NCBI GenBank assembly: GCA_028821605.1 | Contig: JAPPFM010000026.1 | Coordinates: 1-58,140, forward strand | Source: Candidatus Poribacteria bacterium | Lineage (GTDB): Bacteria; Poribacteria; WGA-4E; WGA-3G | Direction of reading: 5' to 3' | DNA: 58,140 nucleotides | In this document: positions 16,034-24,534 of the stretch, piece after piece | Numbering within the stretch: position 1 is the first letter of the stretch | Layout of the letters: every line of letters begins with the position of its first letter | Program-made: the position numbers and the translations under genes | The notes under the pieces: model-generated | What the model was told of the DNA's origin: nothing | The model's database searches: none | Seen by the model: only the letters and a program-made list of their open reading frames with translations

Positions 16034-16588
16034 CCTCAGGACTATTTACAGTAATCGGTATCAGACCTTCTGTCGAAACATTCACCGATATATTTCGCTC
16101 AGTTATCTTGATGTAATACAAATGCCGCCCCTACGGGGCTTGTTGGATTAGGGGCTGAGTGCTACACAGATACCGCCCCTACGGGGCTGCTTTGATTTCT
16201 CTGAGGGTTCCACTTCCTCCAATCTACAGAGTATAACGTGAGTTCGACTTAAATGTGCAGGGTCATTTAGTTTTAATAAAATTATCTGGTTGGATGTGCT
16301 TTTTTACAGGTCCGGTACGGTTAGGAAACCTCGGTGAAACCAGCAGTAACGCGTAATTTAGACAAGACACACCACGCCCGATCTTCCGCTTTATCCCCGT
16401 TTGTTTATAGCACTTTTTTGTAACGTCCTTAAGGAAAATGACGTTATCTTGTTAGGAAGGAAATTTTAAAAATTCGCGGTGTTTGCTTGGGCATTTTTTG
16501 AAAGTTATATCTAAGAAAAAAGGTCGACCAGATCAAAGGTTAAAATATATTCCTGAGTTTGAATTTGTCTGAAGGAGGAAAATGACGA
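16034..16588. other. Intergenic region with two CCCCTACGGGG palindromes
   Basis: No gene seen. Palindromic units at about 16124-16140 and 16172-16188. From about 16230 (TATAACGTGAGTTCGACTTA) the sequence is not obviously repetitive and is AT-rich just before the next gene; a ribosome site GAAGGAGG is at about 16572. A promoter for the surface protein gene is expected here, but no convincing -35/-10 pair was identified. Confidence 0.6.
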
Positions 16589-18790
16589 ATGTTCTTTAAT
16601 AAATTGAGATATCCGTTGGTTTGGGCGGTGTTAATCGTTGCTGGGCTTGCCTTCGTTGCAGTACCCGCCACTGCACAAGTAACACCAATACTGTCAGTAA
16701 CAGATGAAGATGACACAACGAACGGCACCCAGGTATACGGCATCAGAGCTGAATCTGTTTCTTTTGAGTTGACTGTCACATTTCAGGATAGCAATGATGC
16801 TAATACTCCAGTAACCGGCTTTGATGTCAGTGATATTGAGTTGAATGCTGCCGGTAGCAGCGGGGCAATTGTGCCTCTCGGTGCAACAGCTTCTACTGTC
16901 CGACCCAATGCTGATGGCAGTGTCTACACAACTACAGTTGCTGTTAAAGGCAATATCAGTACAGTCCTTATAGGTGTACCGAAGGGTGCTGCTAACACTG
17001 TTGGTAGACTGGACCCTAATAATCCAGGTCAGATTATTAATGCCGACCCTACTGTTGTCGCTACAACAATAGTAGTCAATATAGTTCGGAGTGCGGCACC
17101 ACCGCTCACACTGTCACCTGATAGACTTATTGGTGGCAATGCGCCGTTTACTGTGACACTCACCTCAACGACACCAATTACAGTGACAAGCGCAGATATC
17201 AAAGTCGTCGGTGGATCTATTGATGGTCTCTCGTCTGATGCTGCGAAAAGAGTTTGGACGGTGACAATTCGGCCCGGGGTCGGCGTATCGCAGATAACAG
17301 TAGAACCTTCGGCTACTGGCTCGTATATTTTCCCGAAAGGCACGTTTACCGTGGATACTACCGGACCCGTCGCTGCGATTAGTGGAGCACCGCCTATAGG
17401 GGGGGGTCAATTTGTCATAACGATCGCCTTTAACGAAAATCTTCAGACGGGTGCCACGCTGCTTCCGAGCGAAATCTCGGTTATTGGCGGCTCAATCAGC
17501 ATCCCTATCGCAATCCCCGGCACAAACACTTACGTCACAACGCTCACACCCGATCCGGGTGTTACAACGGTGACGGTGCAGGTCAACGCCAGTGCAGTCG
17601 CAGACGAAGGTGGGATAGAGAACGCAGCAACGCCTTCGCCAGCACACACCTTTAGGGTGGCTGCAACCGGTACGCCACCAGGAACAGGAACCGCGCCAAG
17701 ACGCGGAAGCGTCAGAGAAATTACTGGCGGTAAAGTGACGATTAGCGAAATCATGTTCGCTGCTGCTGGTGGTACAAATGACATCCAATGGATTGAACTT
17801 TTCAATAGTTCTGAGACCGAAGCCGTTGCATTAGATGCTTATAACGGATGGGAGCTGATTATTGAAAACTACAACGATCCGTTCTCAATTGAAGAACCCC
17901 TGTCCGGAACAATTAATTTTAAGGATAGGGGTAACGTGAAAACTATCTCCCCGAATCAGTCAGTGCTCATTGTCTCGTCGAGTGGTAGAAACTCTGATAG
18001 TAGTCACTTCGTATCTACCCGCGTCTTCAGCGTCTACTCAGAAATCTCCGATGAATTTGGGATGAGCTCCCGACGCGATCCCTTTTTGCACCCGACTAAG
18101 GGGTTCCACATCCAGCTCGTTGATGGAAGAGGGAACTTCTCCGATGAGGCTGGAAACCTTGATGGGAGAACCCGGACCGCCGATGAACCGGCATGGGTAT
18201 TACCTAACGGTTGGACAGAAGACGACGATCGCACCTCGATTATCCGGCAGTATCGCGGAGGTACGGAGCGTGATGGGACCCAGCGAGATGGATGGATCCG
18301 CGCAGTAAACGCCGATTTCTCGTGGATATCGAGAAACAGAGTGACCAGAAGGGGAAGAAGCCTTGAAACTTGGTACGGCAGCAGATCCGACTACGGTAGC
18401 CCCGGTCTCCGAGCAGGGCACGCACTTCCTGTTGAACTCTCACACTTCCGTCCGGAACGTACCGAGAGCGGCGCAATTGTCATCCAGTGGACGACCCAAT
18501 CTGAGGTGGACAACGCGGGGTTCAATATCCTGCGGAGTCAAACGAAGACGGGTGAATTCAAGGTCGTCAACGCGCAGCTGATTCCGGGGGCGGGTACAAC
18601 TGGGGAAAGTACTACTTACACGTGGACGGATGCTACAGCGAAACCGAACGTCGTTTACTATTATCAGATTGAAGACGTATCCCTCGCGGGTGAGCGTCAG
18701 ACGTTGGCGACAGTCCGCTTGAGAGGGTTTGTTTCTGCTAAAGGTAAGCTTGCTACGCAGTGGGGTGTATTGAAACAATCTCGTGACTAA
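16589..18790 (+). CDS. Exported lamin-tail-domain surface protein with GKLxxxW C-terminal tail
   Basis: A 733-residue exported protein. A signal peptide (about 1-30, ending VPATAQ) is followed by Thr/Val-rich Ig-like repeats (about 31-365, including paired units with VVGGSIDG and VIGGSIS), a Pro/Gly linker, a lamin-tail domain (about 385-560, KVTISEIMFAA...IQWIELFN), and a fibronectin-like module (about 610-715, LSHFRPERTESGAIVIQWTT). The last residues read AKGKLATQWGVLKQSRD, a tail shared with the LamG protein (22236) and, more weakly, the Kelch protein (47940). It probably sits on or beyond the outer membrane. Ribosome site GAAGGAGG. A strong terminator follows. Confidence 0.85.
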   Translation: MFFNKLRYPLVWAVLIVAGLAFVAVPATAQVTPILSVTDEDDTTNGTQVYGIRAESVSFELTVTFQDSNDANTPVTGFDVSDIELNAAGSSGAIVPLGATASTVRPNADGSVYTTTVAVKGNISTVLIGVPKGAANTVGRLDPNNPGQIINADPTVVATTIVVNIVRSAAPPLTLSPDRLIGGNAPFTVTLTSTTPITVTSADIKVVGGSIDGLSSDAAKRVWTVTIRPGVGVSQITVEPSATGSYIFPKGTFTVDTTGPVAAISGAPPIGGGQFVITIAFNENLQTGATLLPSEISVIGGSISIPIAIPGTNTYVTTLTPDPGVTTVTVQVNASAVADEGGIENAATPSPAHTFRVAATGTPPGTGTAPRRGSVREITGGKVTISEIMFAAAGGTNDIQWIELFNSSETEAVALDAYNGWELIIENYNDPFSIEEPLSGTINFKDRGNVKTISPNQSVLIVSSSGRNSDSSHFVSTRVFSVYSEISDEFGMSSRRDPFLHPTKGFHIQLVDGRGNFSDEAGNLDGRTRTADEPAWVLPNGWTEDDDRTSIIRQYRGGTERDGTQRDGWIRAVNADFSWISRNRVTRRGRSLETWYGSRSDYGSPGLRAGHALPVELSHFRPERTESGAIVIQWTTQSEVDNAGFNILRSQTKTGEFKVVNAQLIPGAGTTGESTTYTWTDATAKPNVVYYYQIEDVSLAGERQTLATVRLRGFVSAKGKLATQWGVLKQSRD

Positions 18791-18829
18791 TTGATGAAGA
18801 GTACCACTTAATAATCCCTGAGATAACAA

Positions 18830-18870
18830 CGGGCAGTGCCGAATACGGCATTGCCCGTTTTCTTTTTTCT
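18830..18870 (+). terminator. Rho-independent terminator
   Basis: A 12-bp stem (CGGGCAGTGCCG with CGGCATTGCCCG, one G-T pair), loop AATA, and a T-rich run TTTTCTTTTTT. It lies 40 bp after the lamin-tail protein stop and ends that transcript. Confidence 0.9.
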
Positions 18871-19482
18871 GGATTCGATAGTTGTGGTTTCTGAACCGCC
18901 CCATGGGTGTCAATTTAGCGATTTTTGGCAGCGTTTTATAGACCATCCATATAAACATACCGCCCTTATAGGGCTAAAGAGCGGGGGCAGCGCGTTTCTA
19001 TAAACATGCCGTCGCTACGCGACTGAAGAGGATTTTGAAGTTTTCAAGGTTTTCGTGTAGAATTCGGTGCGGTTGGGAAATTGCACTATAGGTGTCAATT
19101 TAGTGATTCTGTGCTCTTGTAGGTTGGGTTGAACGGCGTTGAGAGGGAGATGTGCGTGTTTCAAACACACCTCAAATCTAAGAGGCTGCGATATACACTC
19201 AAGAACAGAGTGAAACCCAACTTCATACGTACCGTCAGAGGTGTGGCACTTCAGACCAAGAGCGTTGGGTTTCACTCGGTCTCCGGCAGATGTGGCGTGT
19301 CTGGAGAAAAGTTCGTTTTTCTATGATTTCACGGTTTTGGTGGTATCCGTTCAACCCAACCTACGATGTTATGAGGCGGTTTTTTCTTAAATTGACAGTT
19401 ATGGTTCGGTTGGGAAACCACACCTATCTTATGTTCCAAGAGGCGAGGTTCCAAACCTCGCCAGCGGCGATGAGGGTTTCCT
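18871..19482. other. Repeat-rich intergenic region
   Basis: No gene. It contains palindromic units near 18959 and 19008, GGTGTCAATTTAG motifs at about 18907 and 19091 with an inverted counterpart near 19390, a nested inverted-repeat structure (19119-19364) and a GGCGAGGTTCCAAACCTCGCC palindrome near 19443. Short open frames here are made of repeats. Confidence 0.7.
19119..19364. repeat. Nested inverted-repeat (cruciform-like) structure
   Basis: Outer arms are a perfect 18-bp inverted repeat: GTAGGTTGGGTTGAACGG (19119-19136) and its complement (19347-19364). Inside, GAGTGAAACCCAAC (19208-19221) pairs with GTTGGGTTTCACTC (19264-19277), a perfect 14-bp match. A small palindrome GTGTTTCAAACAC lies near 19156. 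Transcript or single-stranded DNA would fold into a long branched hairpin. Confidence 0.8.
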
Positions 19483-20283
19483 TTATTCATCGAGTTGGTG
19501 CACAACGGCGAGTGGTGTTGCGGCGAGTAGACCCGCATCAATCGGAATGGTGACACCGGAGATCCATTTCGATTCGTCACTGGCGAGGAAAACGGTTGCC
19601 CAAGCGACATCCCATGCGGTTCCCTCTGTCCCCAGCGGTCCGATGAGGCGGCGCCGTTCGCGCTCCGCTTCGCTCAGATAGGGGGCAGGAAACGAGGCGT
19701 AGAGATGCCCAGGGGCGATGCAGTTCACCCGAATATTGTCGCGTCCATGATGAACTGCCATCACTGTTGTTGCGGAGATCATCCCGCCCTTCGCGGCAGC
19801 GTAGGGCAAATTCCGAGATGAACCTGCACGTAACGCGTCGATTGATGAGACATTGATGATTGAGCCGCCGCCTGCCTCAGCCATCCGAGGTACGGCGTGT
19901 TTACACGCCATAATCATGCTCTTGAGGTTAACATCCATCACCCTGTCCCACTTCTCTTCGTCTACTTGTGTAACCACCCCGGAACCACCGAGTCCAACGT
20001 TGTTGAAGAGGACGTTCACTTTACCAAAACGTTCGACGGCAGCTTCTACCATTCCAGCGCAGGCTGCCTCTGTGGACACGTCGCCGATGAACACCGATGC
20101 TTCGCCACCCTCAGCCTCGATTTCTGCGAGTGTGGCGTTGGCGTTCTCAGGGGAGATGTCCGCCAACAGTACTTTCGCACCTTCTCTCGCGAAGAGCATT
20201 GATGTGGCGTAGCCGGTACCGTCAACTTCCCCTTTTTTCCCGGCACCTGTAACGATCGCAACCTTTCCGTCCAATCGATTCAT
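19483..20283 (-). CDS. Short-chain dehydrogenase/reductase
   Basis: Classical SDR, 266 aa, NAD(P)-dependent oxidoreductase. The cofactor loop is TGAGKKGEVDGTGYA, a longer TGxxxGxG than usual; NNVG is at 94-97. The catalytic set is Ser147 (NVSSID), Tyr161 and Lys165 (YAAAK). A canonical C-terminal ISGVTIPIDAG is present. The ADIS at the end of strand 2 (Asp42) suggests NAD preference. Substrate is unknown. Start ATG has GGAG nine bases upstream on the minus strand. Together with the adjacent Gfo/Idh/MocA gene, also on the minus strand, it suggests sugar or polyol catabolism. Confidence 0.93.
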   Translation of the reverse strand: MNRLDGKVAIVTGAGKKGEVDGTGYATSMLFAREGAKVLLADISPENANATLAEIEAEGGEASVFIGDVSTEAACAGMVEAAVERFGKVNVLFNNVGLGGSGVVTQVDEEKWDRVMDVNLKSMIMACKHAVPRMAEAGGGSIINVSSIDALRAGSSRNLPYAAAKGGMISATTVMAVHHGRDNIRVNCIAPGHLYASFPAPYLSEAERERRRLIGPLGTEGTAWDVAWATVFLASDESKWISGVTIPIDAGLLAATPLAVVHQLDE

Positions 20284-20335
20284 TGTCGTCTACTCCATCT
20301 GGATAAGTTTGCAAGGGTTTACGCACACGCGTCGC

Positions 20336-20358
20336 TGGCGAGGTTTGAAACCTCGCCA
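20336..20358. repeat. Palindromic repeat, GGCGAGGTTT family
   Basis: TGGCGAGGTTT, one central base, then AAACCTCGCCA. It lies between the two convergent-free minus-strand genes and can form a hairpin; the same unit occurs at 5229 and near 19443 and 35632. Confidence 0.8.
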
Positions 20359-20378
20359 ACAATGGAGAATAGATTAGA

Positions 20379-21548
20379 TTACCCAATCCCTAACTTATCG
20401 TTAATTTCCTTCTGGTAGCCTTCCAGTTCGCAGTTTTCGATCTCTTCGATTGTCACGGGGCGACCGAACCATCCCGATTCATAGACTGCCATGCAGATGG
20501 CTTCCGACCGCATGCCTTCGACATCGTCTACTTCCGGCTTACCCCCTGTCCGAATTGCATCGGCGAAGTATTTCAGTTCAATCGCGACAGTATCTTCCAA
20601 GCCGCTCGGGAAGTAGTATTCGCGTTCTGAGTCGCTGAGGCTATCGGTGAATTCTTTCATCAGGTCTTCGTTGGAAATCGGTTCACCGCCGCGGGGCACC
20701 AATCCTTGATTCCAGTCAAGCGCGCCTTCGCTGCCATAAACGGTATGTTGACCGAAGCCTCGCCCAGGGGCTGAACCGACCCAGGTCCACTGCGCCGTAA
20801 CGCCCTGCTCAAACTTGATGGTAGCGATCATTGCATCCTCGACATCAACGGCATAACCGCCTTCTCTGTCTGCCGGATTGTCGTATCGGAAAGGTTCGTA
20901 AGCCTTGTTGATGGCATAGACCTCTTCGGCTTCCATGCCGAGGATGTAGCGCATCAGATCGGTGAAATGCACGCCGCCATCTAATGCCCAACCGCCGCCT
21001 GCATCCATTTTGAAGTTTCGCCAACCCCATTTCCCTAAGCCTTCGTTGACTTCTATCCAGAAGAACATACGAGGTTCGCCGATACGCCCTTGGGCGATTG
21101 CCCAGCTGCGTGTGCGTTGGATACGTGCCAGACGATAGTTTTCAGCGACGGAGATAATCTTATCGTTTCGAGCCGCTGCTTCCATCATCAGTTTGCATGC
21201 CCGCATTGTGATACCGAACGGCTTTTCGATGATAACGTGCTTCCCTGCCTCCAGTGCAGGCACGGCGAGCGTGTGGTGTGCACTATGAAGCGCACAGATG
21301 TCAACACACTCCAAATCAGGGTGTTTCGCCAGCATCTCGTCAATTTCTGCATAGACGGCTGGCTTCGTGCCACCTTGGAACTCTTGTGCCTGATTTGCAC
21401 GCTCCTCAGCGCGTTCCTCAGCGATGTCGCACGCCGCCACAATTTCATAATCCCTGAGTCCCGCGGACCAAAGTTGACGATACCCGCCCATGTGAGCACC
21501 GGACATACCGCCGCATCCGACTAATCCCATTTTAATTCGTTCTGCCAT
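20379..21548 (-). CDS. Gfo/Idh/MocA family oxidoreductase
   Basis: NAD(P)-dependent dehydrogenase of sugars, inositols or similar polyols, 389 aa. N-terminal Rossmann fold GLVGCGGMSGAHMGGY, then the conserved EKPFGIT (Lys of the active site) and GGWALDGGVHFTDLMRYI with the His-containing C-terminal domain motif. The C-terminal ending VDDVEGMRSEAICMAVYESG is typical of the group. An in-frame start at 21584 is possible, but the ATG at 21548 has a strong AAGGAGG seven bases upstream. A consensus promoter lies at 21619-21647 on the same strand. Substrate not determinable from sequence. Confidence 0.93.
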   Translation of the reverse strand: MAERIKMGLVGCGGMSGAHMGGYRQLWSAGLRDYEIVAACDIAEERAEERANQAQEFQGGTKPAVYAEIDEMLAKHPDLECVDICALHSAHHTLAVPALEAGKHVIIEKPFGITMRACKLMMEAAARNDKIISVAENYRLARIQRTRSWAIAQGRIGEPRMFFWIEVNEGLGKWGWRNFKMDAGGGWALDGGVHFTDLMRYILGMEAEEVYAINKAYEPFRYDNPADREGGYAVDVEDAMIATIKFEQGVTAQWTWVGSAPGRGFGQHTVYGSEGALDWNQGLVPRGGEPISNEDLMKEFTDSLSDSEREYYFPSGLEDTVAIELKYFADAIRTGGKPEVDDVEGMRSEAICMAVYESGWFGRPVTIEEIENCELEGYQKEINDKLGIG

Positions 21549-21618
21549 ATAAACCTCCTTGTGTATCTCGCTTGTCGTTCGCACACGTCCACCGCATGCC
21601 TACAAGTGGACATGCGAA

Positions 21619-21647
21619 ATTATATGCGATGCGTAATCTCGTGTCAA
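21619..21647 (-). promoter_or_regulatory. Consensus sigma-70-type promoter for the Gfo/Idh/MocA gene
   Basis: Read on the minus strand: TTGACA, 17 bp, TATAAT, both hexamers perfect. It sits about 70 bp upstream of the ATG at 21548, with the leader containing the ribosome site. Confidence 0.88.
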
Positions 21648-22188
21648 CATTTTTATCATGCTTTCGGAGGTATTCAATTTTAAAAGATTATTGGGTTTTA
21701 TGTCTTTTTTCGAGGAGTCGGTGCGGTTGGGAGAGAAATCCGCAGAAATACCCAAGCAAATAAACCCAGCAAAAACACCGTACTATAGGTGTCAATTTAG
21801 GGATTTTCACGGAAACCACCTTTGGGGAACGTCTCCTCAAATGCCGCCCCTACGGGGCTTGATCGGGGGTGCGACCGTTTTTCTACACAGATGCCGTCCC
21901 TACGGGACTAAAGAGGTTTTTTGAAGGAAACCTCAGGGTTTCTGTGTAAAACTCGGTTCGGTTAGGAAACCGAACCTACCGGACTCGGGCCTCGACGGTT
22001 GTTTTTTTAAATTGACACTTATGGGTTCGGTTGGGAAACTGCACCTACCGGCCTGGGTCTGCGACGGTTGTTTTTTTAAATGGTGTATAGATAATTACGT
22101 GCCTTATCATAAATCTGTAACCTTACCAACCGTGTGTGACTAACTCCCGACTGCTGATAGTTGACGACTGCATACCTTACCGAAATCC
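21648..22188. other. Repeat-rich intergenic region
   Basis: No gene recognised. It contains the CCGCAGAAATACCCAAGCAA unit, GGTGTCAATTTAG and its inverted counterpart TAAATTGACACTTATGG, two CCCCTACGGGG-like palindromes (about 21841 and 21893), and two similar blocks GGTTCGGTTRGGAAAC...CACCTACCGG...GACGGTTGTTTTTTTAAA ending near 22020 and 22080. Confidence 0.7.
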
Positions 22189-22217
22189 TTGACTTAACAT
22201 TCATTTTTTGGTAGGAT
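22189..22217 (+). promoter_or_regulatory. Probable promoter for the LamG protein gene
   Basis: TTGACT, 17 bp, TAGGAT, placed 19 bp before the first possible ATG at 22236, which implies a very short leader containing the AAGGGGGAG ribosome site. Confidence 0.6.
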
Positions 22218-22235
22218 ACCGCAATAAAGGGGGAG

Positions 22236-23048
22236 ATGGTTATGTGCACCATGGATACAAGATTTTTCTATAGCATCAAATATTGCTTCATCGCAATAGC
22301 GGTTTTAACGCTGTTCATCTGTGTATCTACACACGCAGCGGTTGATGAAAATACGGTTGCTGTCTGGCTCTTTGAGGAAGGCACCGGGAAGACAGTGAAA
22401 GACGCTTCTGGCAACGGGCATGATGGCGAATTCGCAGGAAGTCCGAAGTGGGTCAAGGCGAAGTTCGGAGCAGGGTTGGAATTTCCAGGCGATGCTGGCG
22501 GCTACGTGGTCGTAGATTCTACGAAAGAACTTGAGTTAGAAACGCTCAGTATTGAAGCATGGGTTAAAGTGGAAGAGGCTACAGGTAAGTGGCAAGGTAT
22601 GGTCTGCAAACAGCAGGCAGGGTGTACCAATCGAAACTACGGCATTTGGGTTCATGTAGATAAGAGCGTCCTGCATGCACAGATCGGTGCGAATGGTGGG
22701 TGCGCGTTCAGTATAGATGGCACAACCGATATCACCGACAACAAATGGCATCACCTCGCCTTTACCTACGATGGCAAGATGGGACGCGTTTACGTTGATG
22801 GCGAATTGGAGACCGAGGCACCTAACGCGCAAACATTTCAGAGCGCGGATCCGATTACAATCGGGGTACCGAATCTCAATAACGCAAACGGATTAAAAGG
22901 TATCATTGACGAGATACGCATCTCCAATGTCGCACGAACTGAAGATGAAATTCAAGAGGCGATGGATGTCGGGTTAGCGCAAATTCTCAGCGTCGAACCC
23001 GGCGGGAAACTCGCAACGCGATGGGGATACCTTAAGCGAGTGCCGTAA
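22236..23048 (+). CDS. Exported LamG/concanavalin-like protein with GKLxxxW tail
   Basis: A 270-residue exported protein. After a signal peptide (hydrophobic core about residues 13-32, cleavage near THAA) comes one LamG/concanavalin-like jelly roll: VAVWLFEEGTGKTVKDASGN, SIEAWVKVEE, KWHHLAFTYDGKMGRVYVDG, IIDEIRISNVARTEDEI. Such domains bind glycans or pack against surface proteins. The end reads GGKLATRWGYLKRVP, the tail shared with the protein at 16589. ATGs at 22236, 22242 and 22251 are all in frame; the ribosome site AAGGGGGAG favours 22242 or 22251. The next gene begins 18 bp downstream. Confidence 0.85.
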   Translation: MVMCTMDTRFFYSIKYCFIAIAVLTLFICVSTHAAVDENTVAVWLFEEGTGKTVKDASGNGHDGEFAGSPKWVKAKFGAGLEFPGDAGGYVVVDSTKELELETLSIEAWVKVEEATGKWQGMVCKQQAGCTNRNYGIWVHVDKSVLHAQIGANGGCAFSIDGTTDITDNKWHHLAFTYDGKMGRVYVDGELETEAPNAQTFQSADPITIGVPNLNNANGLKGIIDEIRISNVARTEDEIQEAMDVGLAQILSVEPGGKLATRWGYLKRVP

Positions 23049-23065
23049 TAAAAAAGGAGAATGGA

Positions 23066-24379
23066 TTGCGGAAATTGTTAACCTACGCATGTTTACTGCT
23101 TTTTTGTGTTACTACACTTGCATTCGGACAAGGTCTTCCAATGGTGGTGCCAGAAGAAGTCGGTGTCTCTGCGGAACGACTTGAACGCATCCGTCCTGTG
23201 ATGCAAGGTTATGTCGATGACGGACGTATGGCGGGGTTCCTGACGGTTGTGGCGAGACGCGGCAAAATTGTTCATTTTGAAACCATCGGTATGGGAGATA
23301 TTGAAAATAACAAGCCTATTGAAGCAGATACAATATTTCGTATCCATTCGATGTCGAAACCGATTACGAGTGTCGCGGTGATGATGCTCTATGAGGAGGG
23401 ACATTTTCAACTGGACACACCGGTATCTAAGTTCATCCCTGAATTTAAGGACATGAAGGTGTATAACGAGGACCAGAGTGAAATCTCGGATGCAAAAAAA
23501 GAGGTAACGATTAAACACCTGCTCATGCATACCGCGGGACTAATATACGGCTGGGGCGGTGAACCCGCCGATAAACGCTTTCGGGAGGCGAACATTTTTG
23601 AACCCGGCACAACGTTAGCGGGCATGGCACAAAAATTGAGCACTGTTCCGCTTGTTCACGAACCGGGTGAAGCGTGGACTTATGGCGTATCTACTGACCT
23701 GCTCGGCTACCTCGTGGAGGTGGTTTCGGGGATGCCGTTTGAAGAATTCCTCCAAACGCGTCTCTTTGAACCGCTCGGTATGGTTGATACTGCATTTTCA
23801 GTGCCTGTAGAGAAGTTGGACAGATTTGCCGCACTCTATGAACTTAACAAAGAAGGGGGGATGAAAGGGGAGAAAGAGAAAGAAAAAAAGAAGGACGGTG
23901 CTGAGAAGAAGGAGATGAAAGGGGATAAAGAGCAAAAAATGAGGTTGGAACGTGTTGATAAGGATCCACAACTCGCGAGTGGTGAGATCCGTTTCTTTCC
24001 AGGGGGCGGTGGCGGACTCGTCTCAACGGCTCCAGACTATATGCGGTTTTCTCAGATGTTGCTCAACGGTGGTGAACTTGATGGTGTCCGTATATTGGGG
24101 AAGAAAACGGTTGAACTGATGCGCTATCCGCATCACGATGGTTGGTTTGGACTCGGTTTTTCCGTCGTAAATGATAAAGAATCGAAAGACACCGATGATA
24201 AAGACCCAAAAGACACACCTGAGTCGATAGGAAGTTTCGGTTGGGGCGGTGCCGCTGGTACCATCTTCTGGATTGACCCCGAAAAAGAGTTGATCGGTTT
24301 GCTCATGACACAGATTAGTGACGTGTCCTCTTCCCACGATCAATTTAAGGTGCTAACCTATCAGGCAATTGTTGATTGA
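23066..24379 (+). CDS. Beta-lactamase-fold serine hydrolase, exported (paralog 1)
   Basis: Class C beta-lactamase/esterase family, 437 aa. TTG start behind AAAAAGGAGA; the ATG at 23061 is out of frame. Signal peptide 1-21 (ends LAFGQG). Catalytic SxxK is SMSK at Ser95-Lys98; the Tyr motif is WTYGVSTD, and the third motif region is WGGAAGTIFWIDPEKELIG. Unlike the three paralogs downstream it carries a Lys/Glu-rich insertion (about residues 267-297, KEKEKKKDG) and a second charged insert near KESKDTDDKDPKD. Probably a periplasmic esterase or peptidase; the substrate is not predictable. Confidence 0.9.
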   Translation: MRKLLTYACLLLFCVTTLAFGQGLPMVVPEEVGVSAERLERIRPVMQGYVDDGRMAGFLTVVARRGKIVHFETIGMGDIENNKPIEADTIFRIHSMSKPITSVAVMMLYEEGHFQLDTPVSKFIPEFKDMKVYNEDQSEISDAKKEVTIKHLLMHTAGLIYGWGGEPADKRFREANIFEPGTTLAGMAQKLSTVPLVHEPGEAWTYGVSTDLLGYLVEVVSGMPFEEFLQTRLFEPLGMVDTAFSVPVEKLDRFAALYELNKEGGMKGEKEKEKKKDGAEKKEMKGDKEQKMRLERVDKDPQLASGEIRFFPGGGGGLVSTAPDYMRFSQMLLNGGELDGVRILGKKTVELMRYPHHDGWFGLGFSVVNDKESKDTDDKDPKDTPESIGSFGWGGAAGTIFWIDPEKELIGLLMTQISDVSSSHDQFKVLTYQAIVD

Positions 24380-24382
24380 GGA

Positions 24383-24509
24383 ATTATAGTAGAGTTTAGA
24401 ATTAATAGGACATTTTAAACACTACGTTTAGGGGCATCCACAAGGGGAAGAAACACCCCAGCAAAAACCCCCTACAAAATGTTTCTTTATTTTTAGGTTT
24501 CACTATAAT
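24383..24509. repeat. TATAGTAAAG inverted-repeat element, copy b
   Basis: Left end ATTATAGTAGAGTTTAGAAT, right end ATTTTTAGGTTTCACTATAA; the right end in reverse complement is TTATAGTGAAACCTAAAAAT. A 127-bp non-coding MITE-like unit between hydrolase paralogs 1 and 2. Confidence 0.75.
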
Positions 24510-24534
24510 CAGCTTAAGTAAGGAGAAGAACAGA

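Noticed and set aside
19015-19553. Short open frames on both strands
   Set aside because: They fall in the nested inverted repeat and palindromic units; coding is a by-product of the repeats.
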